DNA from: Lysobacterales bacterium
Lineage (GTDB): Bacteria; Pseudomonadota; Gammaproteobacteria; Xanthomonadales; SZUA-5
DNA: 64,000 nt
Assembly: GCA_019187485.1 (NCBI GenBank)
Contig: JABAQR010000016.1
Span: 1 to 64,000, forward strand
Direction of reading: 5' to 3'
The notes beneath the pieces are model-generated. The model worked only from the letters and a program-made list of their open reading frames with translations, made no database searches and was not told where the DNA came from. Each line of letters begins with the position of its first letter. The first letter of the stretch is position 1. This document shows positions 34,613-43,330 of the stretch, one piece after another. The translations under genes and the position numbers were made by a program.

Positions 34613-35031
34613 TGTTCCTGCTGGACACGAATGTCGTTTCCGAGTTGCGCAAGGCGGCCTCCGGCAAGGCAGATCGCAATGTGGCGCGCTGGGCCGATCA
34701 GGTCGACGCTGCGGAGCTGTTCGTTTCGGCCATCACCGTGCAGGAACTGGAGATCGGCGTCCTGCTGGCCGTGCGCAAGGATCCGCGCAAGGGGGCGCTG
34801 CTGCGCGCATGGATGGACCAGCATGTGCTGCCGGCGTTCGCCGAGCGCATCCTGCCGGTCGATGCCGCCGTCGCCTTGCGCAGCGCCGCGCTGCACGTGC
34901 CGCAGCCGCGCCCGGTGCGCGATGCCCTGATCGCGGCCACGGCGCTGGTCCATGGGATGCCCGTGGTGACCTGGAATGTTGCCGATTTCGAGACCACCGG
35001 GGTGGAGGTTGTCGATCCGTGGCGGGGGTGA
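34612..35031 (+). CDS. vapC: PIN-domain toxin, VapC/FitB type
   Basis: 139 residues with PIN-domain acidic residues: Asp5 in LLDTNVVSELRK, Glu45 in VSAITVQELEIGVLL, and a later acidic pair in PRPVRDALIAATALVHGMPVVTWNVADFE. PIN toxins are Mg-dependent RNases cutting tRNA or rRNA. FitB-like by the Phd-type partner and the DTNVVSELR start. The C-terminal third is duplicated at 35911-36051. Confidence 0.93.
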   Translation: MFLLDTNVVSELRKAASGKADRNVARWADQVDAAELFVSAITVQELEIGVLLAVRKDPRKGALLRAWMDQHVLPAFAERILPVDAAVALRSAALHVPQPRPVRDALIAATALVHGMPVVTWNVADFETTGVEVVDPWRG

Positions 35032-35050
35032 GGCTGGATGTGTCGTGTGG

Positions 35051-35128
35051 ATGCGAGTCGTGCCACGCGTGCTCGTTACCGGCTCCGCAGGTTTGATCGG
35101 CACTGCCTTGCGCGGTTCGTCGCATTGA
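35051..35128 (+). pseudogene. N-terminal remnant of an NAD-dependent epimerase
   Basis: A 25-codon stretch from ATG 35051 reads MRVVPRVLVTGSAGLIGTAL and then stops (TGA 35126-35128). VLVTGSAGLIG is the NAD-binding start of an extended SDR sugar epimerase. Nothing of the remaining 300 residues follows; the second toxin-antitoxin module begins 23 bases later. It marks the site where an epimerase gene was cut by the module or an associated deletion. Confidence 0.65.
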
Positions 35129-35150
35129 CTTACCTTGACGTAAGGAATCC

Positions 35151-35414
35151 ATGAGCCGCTTCGTCATGAGTACCGCAACGCTGACTTCCAAGGGCCAGAT
35201 CACCATCCCGGCGGCCGTTCGCAGCGGTCTGGGGGTGGGCACCGGCGACCGCGTCGAGTTCATTGAAACCGCGCCCGGCCATTACGAGATCGTCGCGGCC
35301 ACCTTGCCTGCAACCGCCCTCAAGGGGCTGGTTGCCAAGCCCGAGAGGGCGGTGAGCGTGGCGGACATGAACGCGGCCATTCACGAGCGCGCGGCGAGGG
35401 CGATGGGCCGGTGA
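35151..35414 (+). CDS. AbrB/MazE/SpoVT family antitoxin
   Basis: 87 residues with a swapped-hairpin AbrB domain (TATLTSKGQITIPAAVRSGLGVGTGDRVEF). A short inverted repeat CTTAC/GTAAG (35130-35145) lies just upstream and may be its operator. The gene ends in a GTGA overlap with the PIN toxin. Met at codon 6 (35166) is an alternative start that fits the family better. Confidence 0.9.
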   Translation: MSRFVMSTATLTSKGQITIPAAVRSGLGVGTGDRVEFIETAPGHYEIVAATLPATALKGLVAKPERAVSVADMNAAIHERAARAMGR

Positions 35415-35806
35415 TCGGACTGGACACCAATGTTCTGGTTCGCTACATCGTGCAGGACGACCCGGGGCAGGCGGCACTTGCCACGAAGCTGATCGAGTCG
35501 CTGACGCCAGAGGCTCAGGGCTTCGTCTCGCAGGTGGTGTTGGTCGAAACGGTGTGGGTGCTGGAGGCGAGCTACGGCGCCGATAAAGACAAGATCGCGG
35601 CGGTCGTCGAAACACTGGTGCGGATCGGCAGCATTCTGGTGGATCGGGCCGACCTCGTCTGGCGCGCGTTGCGCCGGTTCAAGCAGGATGGCGGCGATTT
35701 TTCGGACGCACTGGTGAGCGCGCTGGCACGCGAAGCCGGTTGTTCGATGGTGTACACCTTCGATCAGGCGGCGGCGAAACGCTCCGGCATGACCTTGCTG
35801 AGATGA
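35411..35806 (+). CDS. vapC: PIN-domain toxin, VapC type
   Basis: 131 residues, GTG start overlapping the antitoxin stop. PIN motifs: Asp4 in GLDTNVLVRYIVQDD, Glu43 or nearby in SQVVLVETVWVLEASY, and FSDALVSALAREAGCSMVYTFD. It resembles the VapC group paired with AbrB-type antitoxins and is not closely similar to the toxin at 34612. Probably a Mg-dependent RNase. Confidence 0.93.
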   Translation: MIGLDTNVLVRYIVQDDPGQAALATKLIESLTPEAQGFVSQVVLVETVWVLEASYGADKDKIAAVVETLVRIGSILVDRADLVWRALRRFKQDGGDFSDALVSALAREAGCSMVYTFDQAAAKRSGMTLLR

Positions 35807-35846
35807 CAGGACGGTTCTTGGCGGCCCGTCATGTCGGCGCGGTCCC

Positions 35847-36051
35847 TGGTCATCACCGACCGCGGCAAGCCGGCACACGTCCTGCTCGGGATCGAGGACT
35901 ACCGGCGGCGCTGCACGTGCCGCATCCGCGCCCTGTGCGCGATGCCCTGATCGCGGCCACGGCGCTGGTCCATGGGATGCCCGTGGTGACCCGAAATGTT
36001 GCCGATTTCGAGACCACCGGGGTGGAGGTCATCGATCCGTGGCGGGCATGA
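35847..36051 (+). pseudogene. Deletion-fused remnant of a second Phd/VapC module
   Basis: Bases 35847-35905 match the antitoxin gene at 34440-34500 (VITDRGKPxHVLLGIEDYRR) and 35911-36051 match the toxin 3' end at 34891-35031 (LHVPxPRPVRDALIAATALV and onward). The two parts are out of frame with each other. About 390 bases present in the intact module are missing, with the join inside a CGGCGGCG stretch. So this is a second copy of the 34.4-kb module collapsed by an internal deletion. Confidence 0.85.
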
Positions 36052-36078
36052 AGCGGTTCATTGAGTGGTACGGATTGA

Positions 36079-37260
36079 ATGTCGACTGATTCCGTAGTCA
36101 AGAAGGACGGGCAACCCATGCGAGCAAAAACGAAGCTCCGCATCGTATGCGTCGTGGGTGCGCGTCCGAACTTCATGAAGATCATGCCGATCATGAAGGC
36201 GTTTGCAGAGCGGGCGCCGGAGGTCGAGGTCCGATTGGTCCACACCGGACAGCACTACGACGTGGACATGAACGACCGGTTCTTCGGGCAGTTGGGTATT
36301 CCGGCTCCGGATGTTTCCCTGGAAGTCGGCTCGGGTACGCACGCACAACAAACAGCGGAAGTGATGGTGCGTTTCGAGCCGGTGATCGACGAGTGCCGGC
36401 CCGATGCCGTGCTCGTTGTCGGAGACGTCAATTCGACGTTGGCGTGCGCGCTGGTCGCGGCCAAAAAGGGCGTGCGGGTCGTTCACGTTGAAGCAGGCCT
36501 GCGCTCCCGTGACCGCACCATGCCCGAGGAGATCAATCGCATCCTGACGGATCAGTTGTCCGATCGCCTGTACATTACCGAAGACGATGCCTTGGCGAAC
36601 CTCGCGAGCGAAGGGATTGCAAGCGACAAGGTGATGCATGCCGGCAATGTCATGATCGATACCCTTCTTGCGAATCGCGCGCGTGCGGTTCCTGCAATCG
36701 AGACGCTGACCTCGATTGTTGGCGCCAATGCTCAGGAGTGGGTTGAACAAGGGTTCGGCCTGCTCACGATGCACAGGCCATCCAATGTCGACGATCCTGC
36801 GGTGCTTGAGACCCTGTTGGGCGTGCTGGCGGAGGCGAGCGATACCCTGCCTATCGTTTTCCCCATGCATCCGCGAACCCGATCCAAAATCGCGGAATTC
36901 GGCTTGGATCGCATGCTGGATCGGCCACGGATCGCACTGCTTGGACCGTTGGGGTATCTGGAAATGCTGGGGCTGACCTGTGCAGCGCGAGTCGTTCTAA
37001 CCGACTCCGGCGGTTTGCAGGAGGAAACCACGGCGCTTGGGGTTCCCTGTCTAACCCTGCGGGAGAACACGGAGCGCCCGGTGACGATCCATGAAGGCAC
37101 GAATCGGTTGGTCGGGCGCGACCCGGAAGCCATACGGGAAGGAATCCGCATCGCGCTCATGCAGGACAGGTCCACGGCGGCGCGTCCGCACAACTGGGAC
37201 GGCTGTGCCTCGCAACGCATCGTGGAAGACCTGGTCGCATGGGCCAGTGCGGGCCAATGA
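36079..37260 (+). CDS. wecB: UDP-N-acetylglucosamine 2-epimerase (non-hydrolysing)
   Basis: 393 residues. Family blocks: VVGARPNFMKIMPIMKAF, VHTGQHYDVDMND, VVGDVNSTLACALVA, HVEAGLRSRDRTMPEEINR, TMHRPSNVDD, LTDSGGLQEETTALGVPCLTLR and the C-terminal RPVT. It interconverts UDP-GlcNAc and UDP-ManNAc. With the TviB-like dehydrogenase it could supply UDP-ManNAcA or related amino-uronic acid. An internal ATG at 36118 has a better ribosome site (AAGGACGGG) and may be the true start. Confidence 0.95.
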   Translation: MSTDSVVKKDGQPMRAKTKLRIVCVVGARPNFMKIMPIMKAFAERAPEVEVRLVHTGQHYDVDMNDRFFGQLGIPAPDVSLEVGSGTHAQQTAEVMVRFEPVIDECRPDAVLVVGDVNSTLACALVAAKKGVRVVHVEAGLRSRDRTMPEEINRILTDQLSDRLYITEDDALANLASEGIASDKVMHAGNVMIDTLLANRARAVPAIETLTSIVGANAQEWVEQGFGLLTMHRPSNVDDPAVLETLLGVLAEASDTLPIVFPMHPRTRSKIAEFGLDRMLDRPRIALLGPLGYLEMLGLTCAARVVLTDSGGLQEETTALGVPCLTLRENTERPVTIHEGTNRLVGRDPEAIREGIRIALMQDRSTAARPHNWDGCASQRIVEDLVAWASAGQ

Positions 37261-37296
37261 AGAACTCAACTCGGCAATCGGAATGAAGGACGACGC

Positions 37297-38253
37297 ATGA
37301 GCAAGAAAGTATTGGTGACGGGTGGGCTCGGGACGATCGGTCGCGGCTTGATCCAGGAGCTTAGAGGGCGTGGGTTCGAGGTGTTTTCCTGCGACCTGCG
37401 TCATTCCGAGGACGAGGTCGGATTCTCGCTGAGGACGGACGTGCGTGATCCGGCATATGCCAGGTGTGATATCGGTGAATTCCGGCAGATCGAGCGGGTG
37501 TTCAGGCAGTGGGGGCCGTTCGACTACGTCTACAACTGCGCCGCGGAATTCGGGCGCTGGAATGGCGAAGACTTCTACGAGCAGCTCTGGCGATCCAATG
37601 CGGTCGGAACAAAGAACCTGATTCGTCTGCAGGAACAGCAAGGATTCCGGTTGATCCATTTTTCATCCTCCGAAGTGTACGGGGATTGGCCGAACATCAT
37701 GGCGGAACAAGTGATGGATCAGTACGAGATCCGGCAGATGAACGACTACGCCATGACCAAGTGGGTCAACGAGATGCAGATCCACAACTCTCGCCAGCAG
37801 TACGGCACGGAGTCGGTGATCGTGCGCATCTTCAACACCTACGGACCTGGCGAGTACTACAGCCCGTATCGTTCGGTGAACGCGCGGTTCGTCTATTGCG
37901 CCCTGCGCGGCCTGCCTTGGGTGGTGTTCCGTGGCTATTCGCGTACCTCGACCTACCTGTCGGATTCGGTACGCACGCTGGCCAACATCGCCGAGCGCTT
38001 TGTCCCGGGAGAGACCTACAACATTGGTGGCCAGCATCTGCACAGCATCGAGGAACTGTCGGACATCGTGCTCGCCGCGACCGGGGCCAGCCCGAGTCTT
38101 GTCGAGTACAAGGACGCGGAAGTGCTGACCACGCGCGACAAGCGCGTCGATACTTCCAAGGCCCGCGACCACCTCGGGCATAAAGACAGCGTCAGCCTGG
38201 CGGAGGGTGTTGCCCTCACGGTGGCGTGGATGAAGGACGCATACCGCATCTGA
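37297..38253 (+). CDS. NAD-dependent epimerase/dehydratase (extended SDR)
   Basis: 318 residues. NAD motif GGLGTIG (9-15), YNCAAEFGRWNGED, a Ser-rich FSSSEVYGD and catalytic Tyr-x-x-x-Lys in NDYAMTKWVNEMQ; RIFNTYGPGEYYSPYRSVNARF and TSTYLSDSVRTLANIAERF follow. It belongs to the nucleotide-sugar epimerase/dehydratase/reductase group, but the sugar cannot be assigned. It might act on the Gmd product or on a UDP-HexNAc derivative. AAGGA lies 10 bases before the ATG. Confidence 0.88.
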   Translation: MSKKVLVTGGLGTIGRGLIQELRGRGFEVFSCDLRHSEDEVGFSLRTDVRDPAYARCDIGEFRQIERVFRQWGPFDYVYNCAAEFGRWNGEDFYEQLWRSNAVGTKNLIRLQEQQGFRLIHFSSSEVYGDWPNIMAEQVMDQYEIRQMNDYAMTKWVNEMQIHNSRQQYGTESVIVRIFNTYGPGEYYSPYRSVNARFVYCALRGLPWVVFRGYSRTSTYLSDSVRTLANIAERFVPGETYNIGGQHLHSIEELSDIVLAATGASPSLVEYKDAEVLTTRDKRVDTSKARDHLGHKDSVSLAEGVALTVAWMKDAYRI

Positions 38254-38255
38254 TC

Positions 38256-39566
38256 GTGGCGGGCACGACAAAAACGCTGCTGCTCACCGAAACCCCGCCG
38301 GGCTCGGCCAACGTGGGCGAGATCATCCTGCGCGATCTGGTGCGACATGTCGGCGTCTCCCGCGTGCATTGCGTGGCGATCGCCGGGCCGAAGTATCGGT
38401 GGGTTCCGGACCCCTCTCTGGCGGGGCTTGCGGTGGATCGACTCGAAAGCACCCGCACCCACGGCAGGCATGGGCAAGGCAGCAAGTGGAGCGCGCCTTC
38501 CGCGCACCTGCGGTTCCGCCTCGGTTTCGGACGCGAGGTCCGGCGCCTGGTCGCCGCGGTGCTTGAGCGTACGCGCACTGCCGGGGTGGATCAGGTCTTT
38601 GCCGTGCTCAACAACGCACTGATGCTGGCGGTGGGCCACCGCGTGGCCAAGGCATTGGGTGTGCCTCTGGTGACCCTGGTCTGGGATCCGCCAGAGTATT
38701 TCCTGCAACAGGCCCGATTCGACCGCTGGAGCCGCGCCGTGCTGTTGCAGGACTTCCGCGCGAGTCTGGTGGCCTCCCGGCGCGTCGCCGTGGTGTCCGA
38801 AACGATGCAGCAGGACTACGCGGCCTGGACGCAGGCGCCGATCCAGATCCTGCGCCACGGACTGCCGACCGACGCGGGCCTCGCGACTGCAACGCTGGGT
38901 GAACCACCGCGGGACGAATGGGTGGTGGGTTTCGCAGGGTCGATGTACTCCAACGATGCCTGGCGCGCCTTCCTCAAGGCGCTGGATTCGGTGGGTTGGC
39001 AGGTCGCCGGGCGGCCGCTGCGGCTGAAGGTGCTCAGTGGCCGGATCGACCTCGCCAGCCACGCCCGCGCCCGCATCGATTACCTCGGCTTTCGTCCGCC
39101 CGAAGAGGTGCAGCGAATCCTCTCGGACTGCCATCTGTTCTACATGCCGCAGCCTTTCGTACCGCACCTGCGCGAGCTGTGCCGCTATTCCTTCCCGACC
39201 AAGTTGACCAACTATCTGGCGCTGGGCCGTCCGGTTCTGGCGCACGCTCCGGCAGAGAGCTCGTTGTCTGCCTTCCTCGCCCGGCACCTGGTCGGCGAGT
39301 TGGCGAGCTCGCTTGAATCGACCCCCATCCTTGCGGCGCTCGACCGCCTGCTTGGCGACGAATCGGCTTACGCCGAAGCGTGTCGCCAAGCCACCACCAC
39401 GGCGCGGGCCGAGTTCAGCGCCGGCGTGTTCCATGCTGCCACTGAACAATTGCTGGATGCGGACGTACCCCGGGAAATGCCATCCGCGGCAGCTTGTGAA
39501 GAGAAGTCTGAATCTCCAGCGGGGGTGCTGATTGAGGCGCATGACCATGAGGAACACCCAAGATGA
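38256..39566 (+). CDS. Glycosyltransferase (GT-B fold, family 4-like)
   Basis: 436 residues from GTG 38256, two bases after the previous stop; an ATG at 38226 in the same frame would overlap that gene by 28 bases. The N-terminal domain ends near VVSETMQQDY, and the C-terminal domain has the donor-binding pattern VVGFAGSMYSNDAWRAF, YLGFRPPEEVQRILSDCHLFYMPQPFVPHLRELCRYSFPTKLTNYLALGRPVLAH. Acceptor and donor are unknown. Cytosolic or membrane-peripheral. ATGA overlap with the following gene. Confidence 0.85.
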   Translation: MAGTTKTLLLTETPPGSANVGEIILRDLVRHVGVSRVHCVAIAGPKYRWVPDPSLAGLAVDRLESTRTHGRHGQGSKWSAPSAHLRFRLGFGREVRRLVAAVLERTRTAGVDQVFAVLNNALMLAVGHRVAKALGVPLVTLVWDPPEYFLQQARFDRWSRAVLLQDFRASLVASRRVAVVSETMQQDYAAWTQAPIQILRHGLPTDAGLATATLGEPPRDEWVVGFAGSMYSNDAWRAFLKALDSVGWQVAGRPLRLKVLSGRIDLASHARARIDYLGFRPPEEVQRILSDCHLFYMPQPFVPHLRELCRYSFPTKLTNYLALGRPVLAHAPAESSLSAFLARHLVGELASSLESTPILAALDRLLGDESAYAEACRQATTTARAEFSAGVFHAATEQLLDADVPREMPSAAACEEKSESPAGVLIEAHDHEEHPR

Positions 39567-40537
39567 TTCGAAGGCTCTTACGTCCGTTGCGGCGCCTGTT
39601 CGACCTCGCAATCTCCGCGCGCAGTTTTCTGGCGTATCAGGCCGGTGCCTTCGATCGTGTGAAGCCAGGCCAAGAGGTTCTTCGTGCGTTCGACGAGCAT
39701 GATTATGTATTGCTGCGTCGCCACTACTACCTGCCACTACCGGATGCGAAGGACCTCGCGAGCCAGAGGGAAACCGAGCTGATCGGCTGCAACTTCGATG
39801 CGGATGCCTGTCTTGCATTTCATACCGAACACGTCGCCCGCTACGATCCCGAGTTCCGTGCATTGCCAGCAACATCGCCGCCGTCGCCTGCCGACTACCA
39901 CCTCGTCAACGGAACCTTCATGGCGGTTGACGGAAACATGTACTACGGGCTCATTCGCGCACTGGCTCCGGCTCGAATCATAGAGATCGGGTCCGGAAAT
40001 TCCACACGTCTGGCGTGTACTGCCATACGTCGCAATATTCAGGAAGGGCGCGAGGCAAGCAAGCTCACCTGCATCGAGCCATTTCATTCGGGCGAGTTGG
40101 CGGCACTGCCGGAAGTTTCCGGGATCCTGAAATCCTACGTGCAGGATGTGCCACTTGAACTGTTCACCAGCCTTGCCCCGGGCGACATCCTTTTCATCGA
40201 TTCAACCCACACGGTTCGGCCTGGTGGCGATGTCTGGTGGGAGATTTGCGAGATCCTGCCACGCCTGCCATCGGGCGTCTTTGTGCATTTTCATGACATT
40301 TCGTTGCCGCGACCTTACCCGGCTCGAACCCTTGAGAACAAATGGATCTGGATGGAGCAGTATCTTTTGCAAGCATTCCTCAGTTTCAACCGCCGATTCT
40401 CGGTGGTGTGGGCAGGAAACTACCTGATGGTGAATTACCCGGATAAGATGATGGATCGCTTTGGCGCCGAGTACACGGCCATGCGTGCGGCTTGGCCCGA
40501 GTCGGAACCGGCGAGTCTCTGGTTGCGAGCGGAATGA
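39563..40537 (+). CDS. Class I SAM-dependent methyltransferase-like protein
   Basis: 324 residues. The middle has a SAM-binding loop (ARIIEIGSGNSTRLA, about 133-147), followed by TCIEPFHSGEL and LAPGDILFIDSTHTVRPGGDVWWEICEILPRLPSGVFVHFHDI, the pattern of Methyltransf_24 proteins found in polysaccharide loci. The N-terminal 100 residues are helical and without a known domain. Probably an O-methyltransferase on a sugar. ATGA overlap with the gene before. Confidence 0.82.
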   Translation: MIRRLLRPLRRLFDLAISARSFLAYQAGAFDRVKPGQEVLRAFDEHDYVLLRRHYYLPLPDAKDLASQRETELIGCNFDADACLAFHTEHVARYDPEFRALPATSPPSPADYHLVNGTFMAVDGNMYYGLIRALAPARIIEIGSGNSTRLACTAIRRNIQEGREASKLTCIEPFHSGELAALPEVSGILKSYVQDVPLELFTSLAPGDILFIDSTHTVRPGGDVWWEICEILPRLPSGVFVHFHDISLPRPYPARTLENKWIWMEQYLLQAFLSFNRRFSVVWAGNYLMVNYPDKMMDRFGAEYTAMRAAWPESEPASLWLRAE

Positions 40538-40578
40538 TCGGAGTTCACCTGCCTTTGCATGGGGCCTTGGGCACTTGC

Positions 40579-40592
40579 GGGGGGGGGGGGGG
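40579..40592. repeat. G14 homopolymer tract
   Basis: Fourteen consecutive G lie in the 72-bp gap between the methyltransferase stop and the glycosyltransferase ATG at 40610, 17 bases from the ATG. Tracts of this length are prone to slippage. An ATG at 40559 is in frame with the glycosyltransferase through the tract, so length changes could also alter an upstream start. Confidence 0.85.
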
Positions 40593-40609
40593 CTGGAACC
40601 GAACGTAGG

Positions 40610-41989
40610 ATGCCACGCGTACTCTTCTTCATGAACTCGTCGTCGCCGCTAGGCGGCGTGGAAACTTGGCTTGATCGCATCCGCGCGAACCTTTCGAAGA
40701 ACGGATTTGAGCCGATCGTCGGTCTTGTTCGCGGACTACGCTACAACCTGCCGGATCGTTACCGCGCGCACCATCCTGAACTGGAAACCTTCGAGATCGA
40801 TGGCCGCGGTCTCAACCGTGAAGGCCGTGTTCGTGCGCTGATGCGTTGTATACGCGCACTGCGGCCCGACGTGGCACTTCCCATGGGCATCGTCGAGGCC
40901 AACGAGGCCGTCATTCGTTGCAAGCAACGAGGGCAGGCCGTGCGGCTGGTTGCGCATGCTCAAGGCAATCTGCCGCCCATGCTTGCCGATCTCCGCCTAT
41001 ACCGTGACTGGTTCGATCGGGTTGTCTGCCCTGGGCGGTTGACCCGGAGATTTTTGGTGGAATTCGCAGGATTTGCCCCCGAAAGGGTTGTCCACATCGC
41101 CAACGGTGCCGACACACCCCTCGCTGATCGGCTACCGCGACGCCCCGGTGCGCCACTGCGCTTGGGTTATATCGGAAGGCTCAGCCAGCCGGACAAGCGC
41201 GTCCTCGACTTGATCCCGCTGTGCCGCGAATTGGAACGGCTTGGTGTGGACTTCGAGCTCCATGTGGTCGGGTGCGGGGCATGTCGCGGCGAACTCGAGG
41301 AGGGACTGGAGAATTGGGGCAATCGAGTGCGCCTGCACGGTGCGCTCCCGCATGAAGAGATCTACCGGCGCATCTTTCCAAACCTTGATGCCTTGATCTT
41401 GACCTCAGCCTCCGAGGCCTTCGGCATCGTGCTGGTCGAGGCCATGATGCACGGAGTGGTGCCGGTGACTTCGCGATACTACGGCTTTCACAGCGAGGGA
41501 CTGGTGAAGGATGGCGAAACCGGTTTGTCGTTTGAGGTCGGCGACATGGAAGCGGCAGCGCTGGCGGTACAGCGCCTTGAGCGTGGATCGGCACTGCTGC
41601 AAGAGTTGTCGGCTCATGCTCAGGAACATGGGCGCCTCTATACCTGGCAGCGTTCATTGGATGCTTGGCAAGCCGAATTGGCCGATCTGTCGAAAGAACC
41701 GGTTGTTCAAGCATCGACCCTGCCTATTGCGCCTGTAGCCAATCCGCGTGGAAGACTGGAGCGGTTGGGTGTGCCCGACGGTCTCATCGACGGCCTGCGT
41801 CGCCTGCGCCGCGCCACGTTGGGTGCAGCAGTCCCACCGGGAGGCGAGGAATGGCCGCTGTTCCATCGTGGACACTCCGCCGATACGGTGGCAGATATCC
41901 AATCGGCGCTTCTGACGTTGGAGTCGTCAACTGAGAACGAGTTTATGGCCAGAGAAGGCAAGTCGAACTTCATGACAGCGGGCCAGTAG
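40610..41989 (+). CDS. Glycosyltransferase family 4 protein
   Basis: 459 residues. N-terminal Gly-rich start (VLFFMNSSSPLGGVETWLDRI), then the GT4 donor domain: LRLGYIGRLSQPDKRVLDLIPLCREL, VRLHGALPHEEIYRRIFPNLDALILTSASEAFGIVLVEAMMHGVVPV, with the EX7E glutamates at ASEAFGIVLVE. A C-terminal extension of about 80 residues has no recognised domain. The gene is preceded by the G14 tract. Retaining transferase; sugar unknown. Confidence 0.9.
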   Translation: MPRVLFFMNSSSPLGGVETWLDRIRANLSKNGFEPIVGLVRGLRYNLPDRYRAHHPELETFEIDGRGLNREGRVRALMRCIRALRPDVALPMGIVEANEAVIRCKQRGQAVRLVAHAQGNLPPMLADLRLYRDWFDRVVCPGRLTRRFLVEFAGFAPERVVHIANGADTPLADRLPRRPGAPLRLGYIGRLSQPDKRVLDLIPLCRELERLGVDFELHVVGCGACRGELEEGLENWGNRVRLHGALPHEEIYRRIFPNLDALILTSASEAFGIVLVEAMMHGVVPVTSRYYGFHSEGLVKDGETGLSFEVGDMEAAALAVQRLERGSALLQELSAHAQEHGRLYTWQRSLDAWQAELADLSKEPVVQASTLPIAPVANPRGRLERLGVPDGLIDGLRRLRRATLGAAVPPGGEEWPLFHRGHSADTVADIQSALLTLESSTENEFMAREGKSNFMTAGQ

Positions 41990-41992
41990 TTC

Positions 41993-43330
41993 ATGCCTAA
42001 AGCCCTGTTCGTCGCGCCTTCGGCCTACACCCTCAGTGGCCTTGCGACCTGGCTGGATTTTCTCCTCCCCGGCCTTGCGGCCAAGGGTTGGGAGGTGTCT
42101 CTCGGTCTGGTCTCGGGCCCGCATCACCATCAGGCCGGGCGCTATCTGGCAGCGCATCCGACCGAGAATGTCCTGATGGCACATTGCGCCACGGGAACCG
42201 CGGAGGGGCGACGGCGCGCGCTGGACCGCATATTGGATCAGAGTCGTGCAGATGTTGCGGTATCGGTAAACATCCCCGATCTGCTGGTGGCCATCAACGA
42301 CCGCCGATTGAAGGGCCAGCGGGCAGCGCATGCCGTGCTTAGCGTCCACGGCATCGAGGCTTGGCTGTACGCCGACGCACGACGCTACCGCAGCATGCTC
42401 GACGCGGTGGTCTGCACCAACCGGCTGGCCTGCGAGCTGACCGGGCAACTTGGCGGTATCGCGAAGGAACGCATCCACTATGCCGCCTATGGCGTGCATC
42501 GTTCGGACATCACGCCCCGATCCTTCGAAGGGGCCTTTCGCATCGTTTATTCCGGCCGGTTGGAGGAGAGCCAGAAGCGGGTCGGAGACTTGGTCGGCAT
42601 CGTCCACGGTCTGGCCGAACGCGGTCTGCCGTTCCATCTTGACATCGCTGGCGACGGACCGGAGCGGGCCGAGCTGGAAGCCGCACTGTCGTCGCAGCAC
42701 GAAGAGGGCAGGGTCACCTTCCACGGCCAACTGGATACGCAGCGGCTCAAGCAAGACCTCTACGCGCAAGCGGACGCGCTGCTGATCACCTCGCATTGGG
42801 AAACCGGCCCGATCGTGGCCTGGGAAGCCATGGCGCAGGACGTCCCCGTCGTCAGCAGCCGCTACGTGGGCTCCGGTCTGGAAGGCGCGCTGCGCGATGG
42901 CGAGACGGCGCTGTTGTTCGACACGGGCGACGTCGCGGGCGCGGTCGATGCACTGTCGCGGCTGCACGGCGACAAGGCCCTGCAAAACCGCCTGATCGCA
43001 TCGGGGCGTCGCCTGGTAGAAGAGCGCTATTCGATCGATGCCTCGGTGCGCGCCTGGGATGCGGCATTGCGCAGCGTGCTGGGTCGCCCGCAAGCCTGTG
43101 GTCTCCAGGAACTCCCTCGGGCGAAAGCGAGCGGACGCCTGGATCGCTGGCTGGGTCCGCGCCTCGCCGAAAACCTGCGCGGGCAGTTGCGCGGCAAGCC
43201 GTTGCAGACTCCCGACCCCGGCGGCGAGTGGCCGCATGCGCACAGCCACGCGGCAAGCGACGAGAGGTTCTGGCAGGTAGCCAGTGCGGTGGATCAAGCG
43301 CTCGACGAGGTGAGAATCGGTGTGGGCTGA
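41993..43330 (+). CDS. Glycosyltransferase family 4 protein
   Basis: 445 residues, GT-B. SAYTLSGLATWLDFLLPGLAAKG at the N-terminus, FRIVYSGRLEESQKRVGDLV, LDIAGDGPERAELEAAL, VTFHGQLDTQRLKQDLYAQADALLITSHWETGPIVAWEAMAQDVPVV in the donor domain. It is related to the gene just upstream (same length class and C-terminal LDRWLGPRL extension style), so the two may be an old tandem duplication. Three bases separate it from the preceding stop. Sugar unknown. Confidence 0.9.
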   Translation: MPKALFVAPSAYTLSGLATWLDFLLPGLAAKGWEVSLGLVSGPHHHQAGRYLAAHPTENVLMAHCATGTAEGRRRALDRILDQSRADVAVSVNIPDLLVAINDRRLKGQRAAHAVLSVHGIEAWLYADARRYRSMLDAVVCTNRLACELTGQLGGIAKERIHYAAYGVHRSDITPRSFEGAFRIVYSGRLEESQKRVGDLVGIVHGLAERGLPFHLDIAGDGPERAELEAALSSQHEEGRVTFHGQLDTQRLKQDLYAQADALLITSHWETGPIVAWEAMAQDVPVVSSRYVGSGLEGALRDGETALLFDTGDVAGAVDALSRLHGDKALQNRLIASGRRLVEERYSIDASVRAWDAALRSVLGRPQACGLQELPRAKASGRLDRWLGPRLAENLRGQLRGKPLQTPDPGGEWPHAHSHAASDERFWQVASAVDQALDEVRIGVG

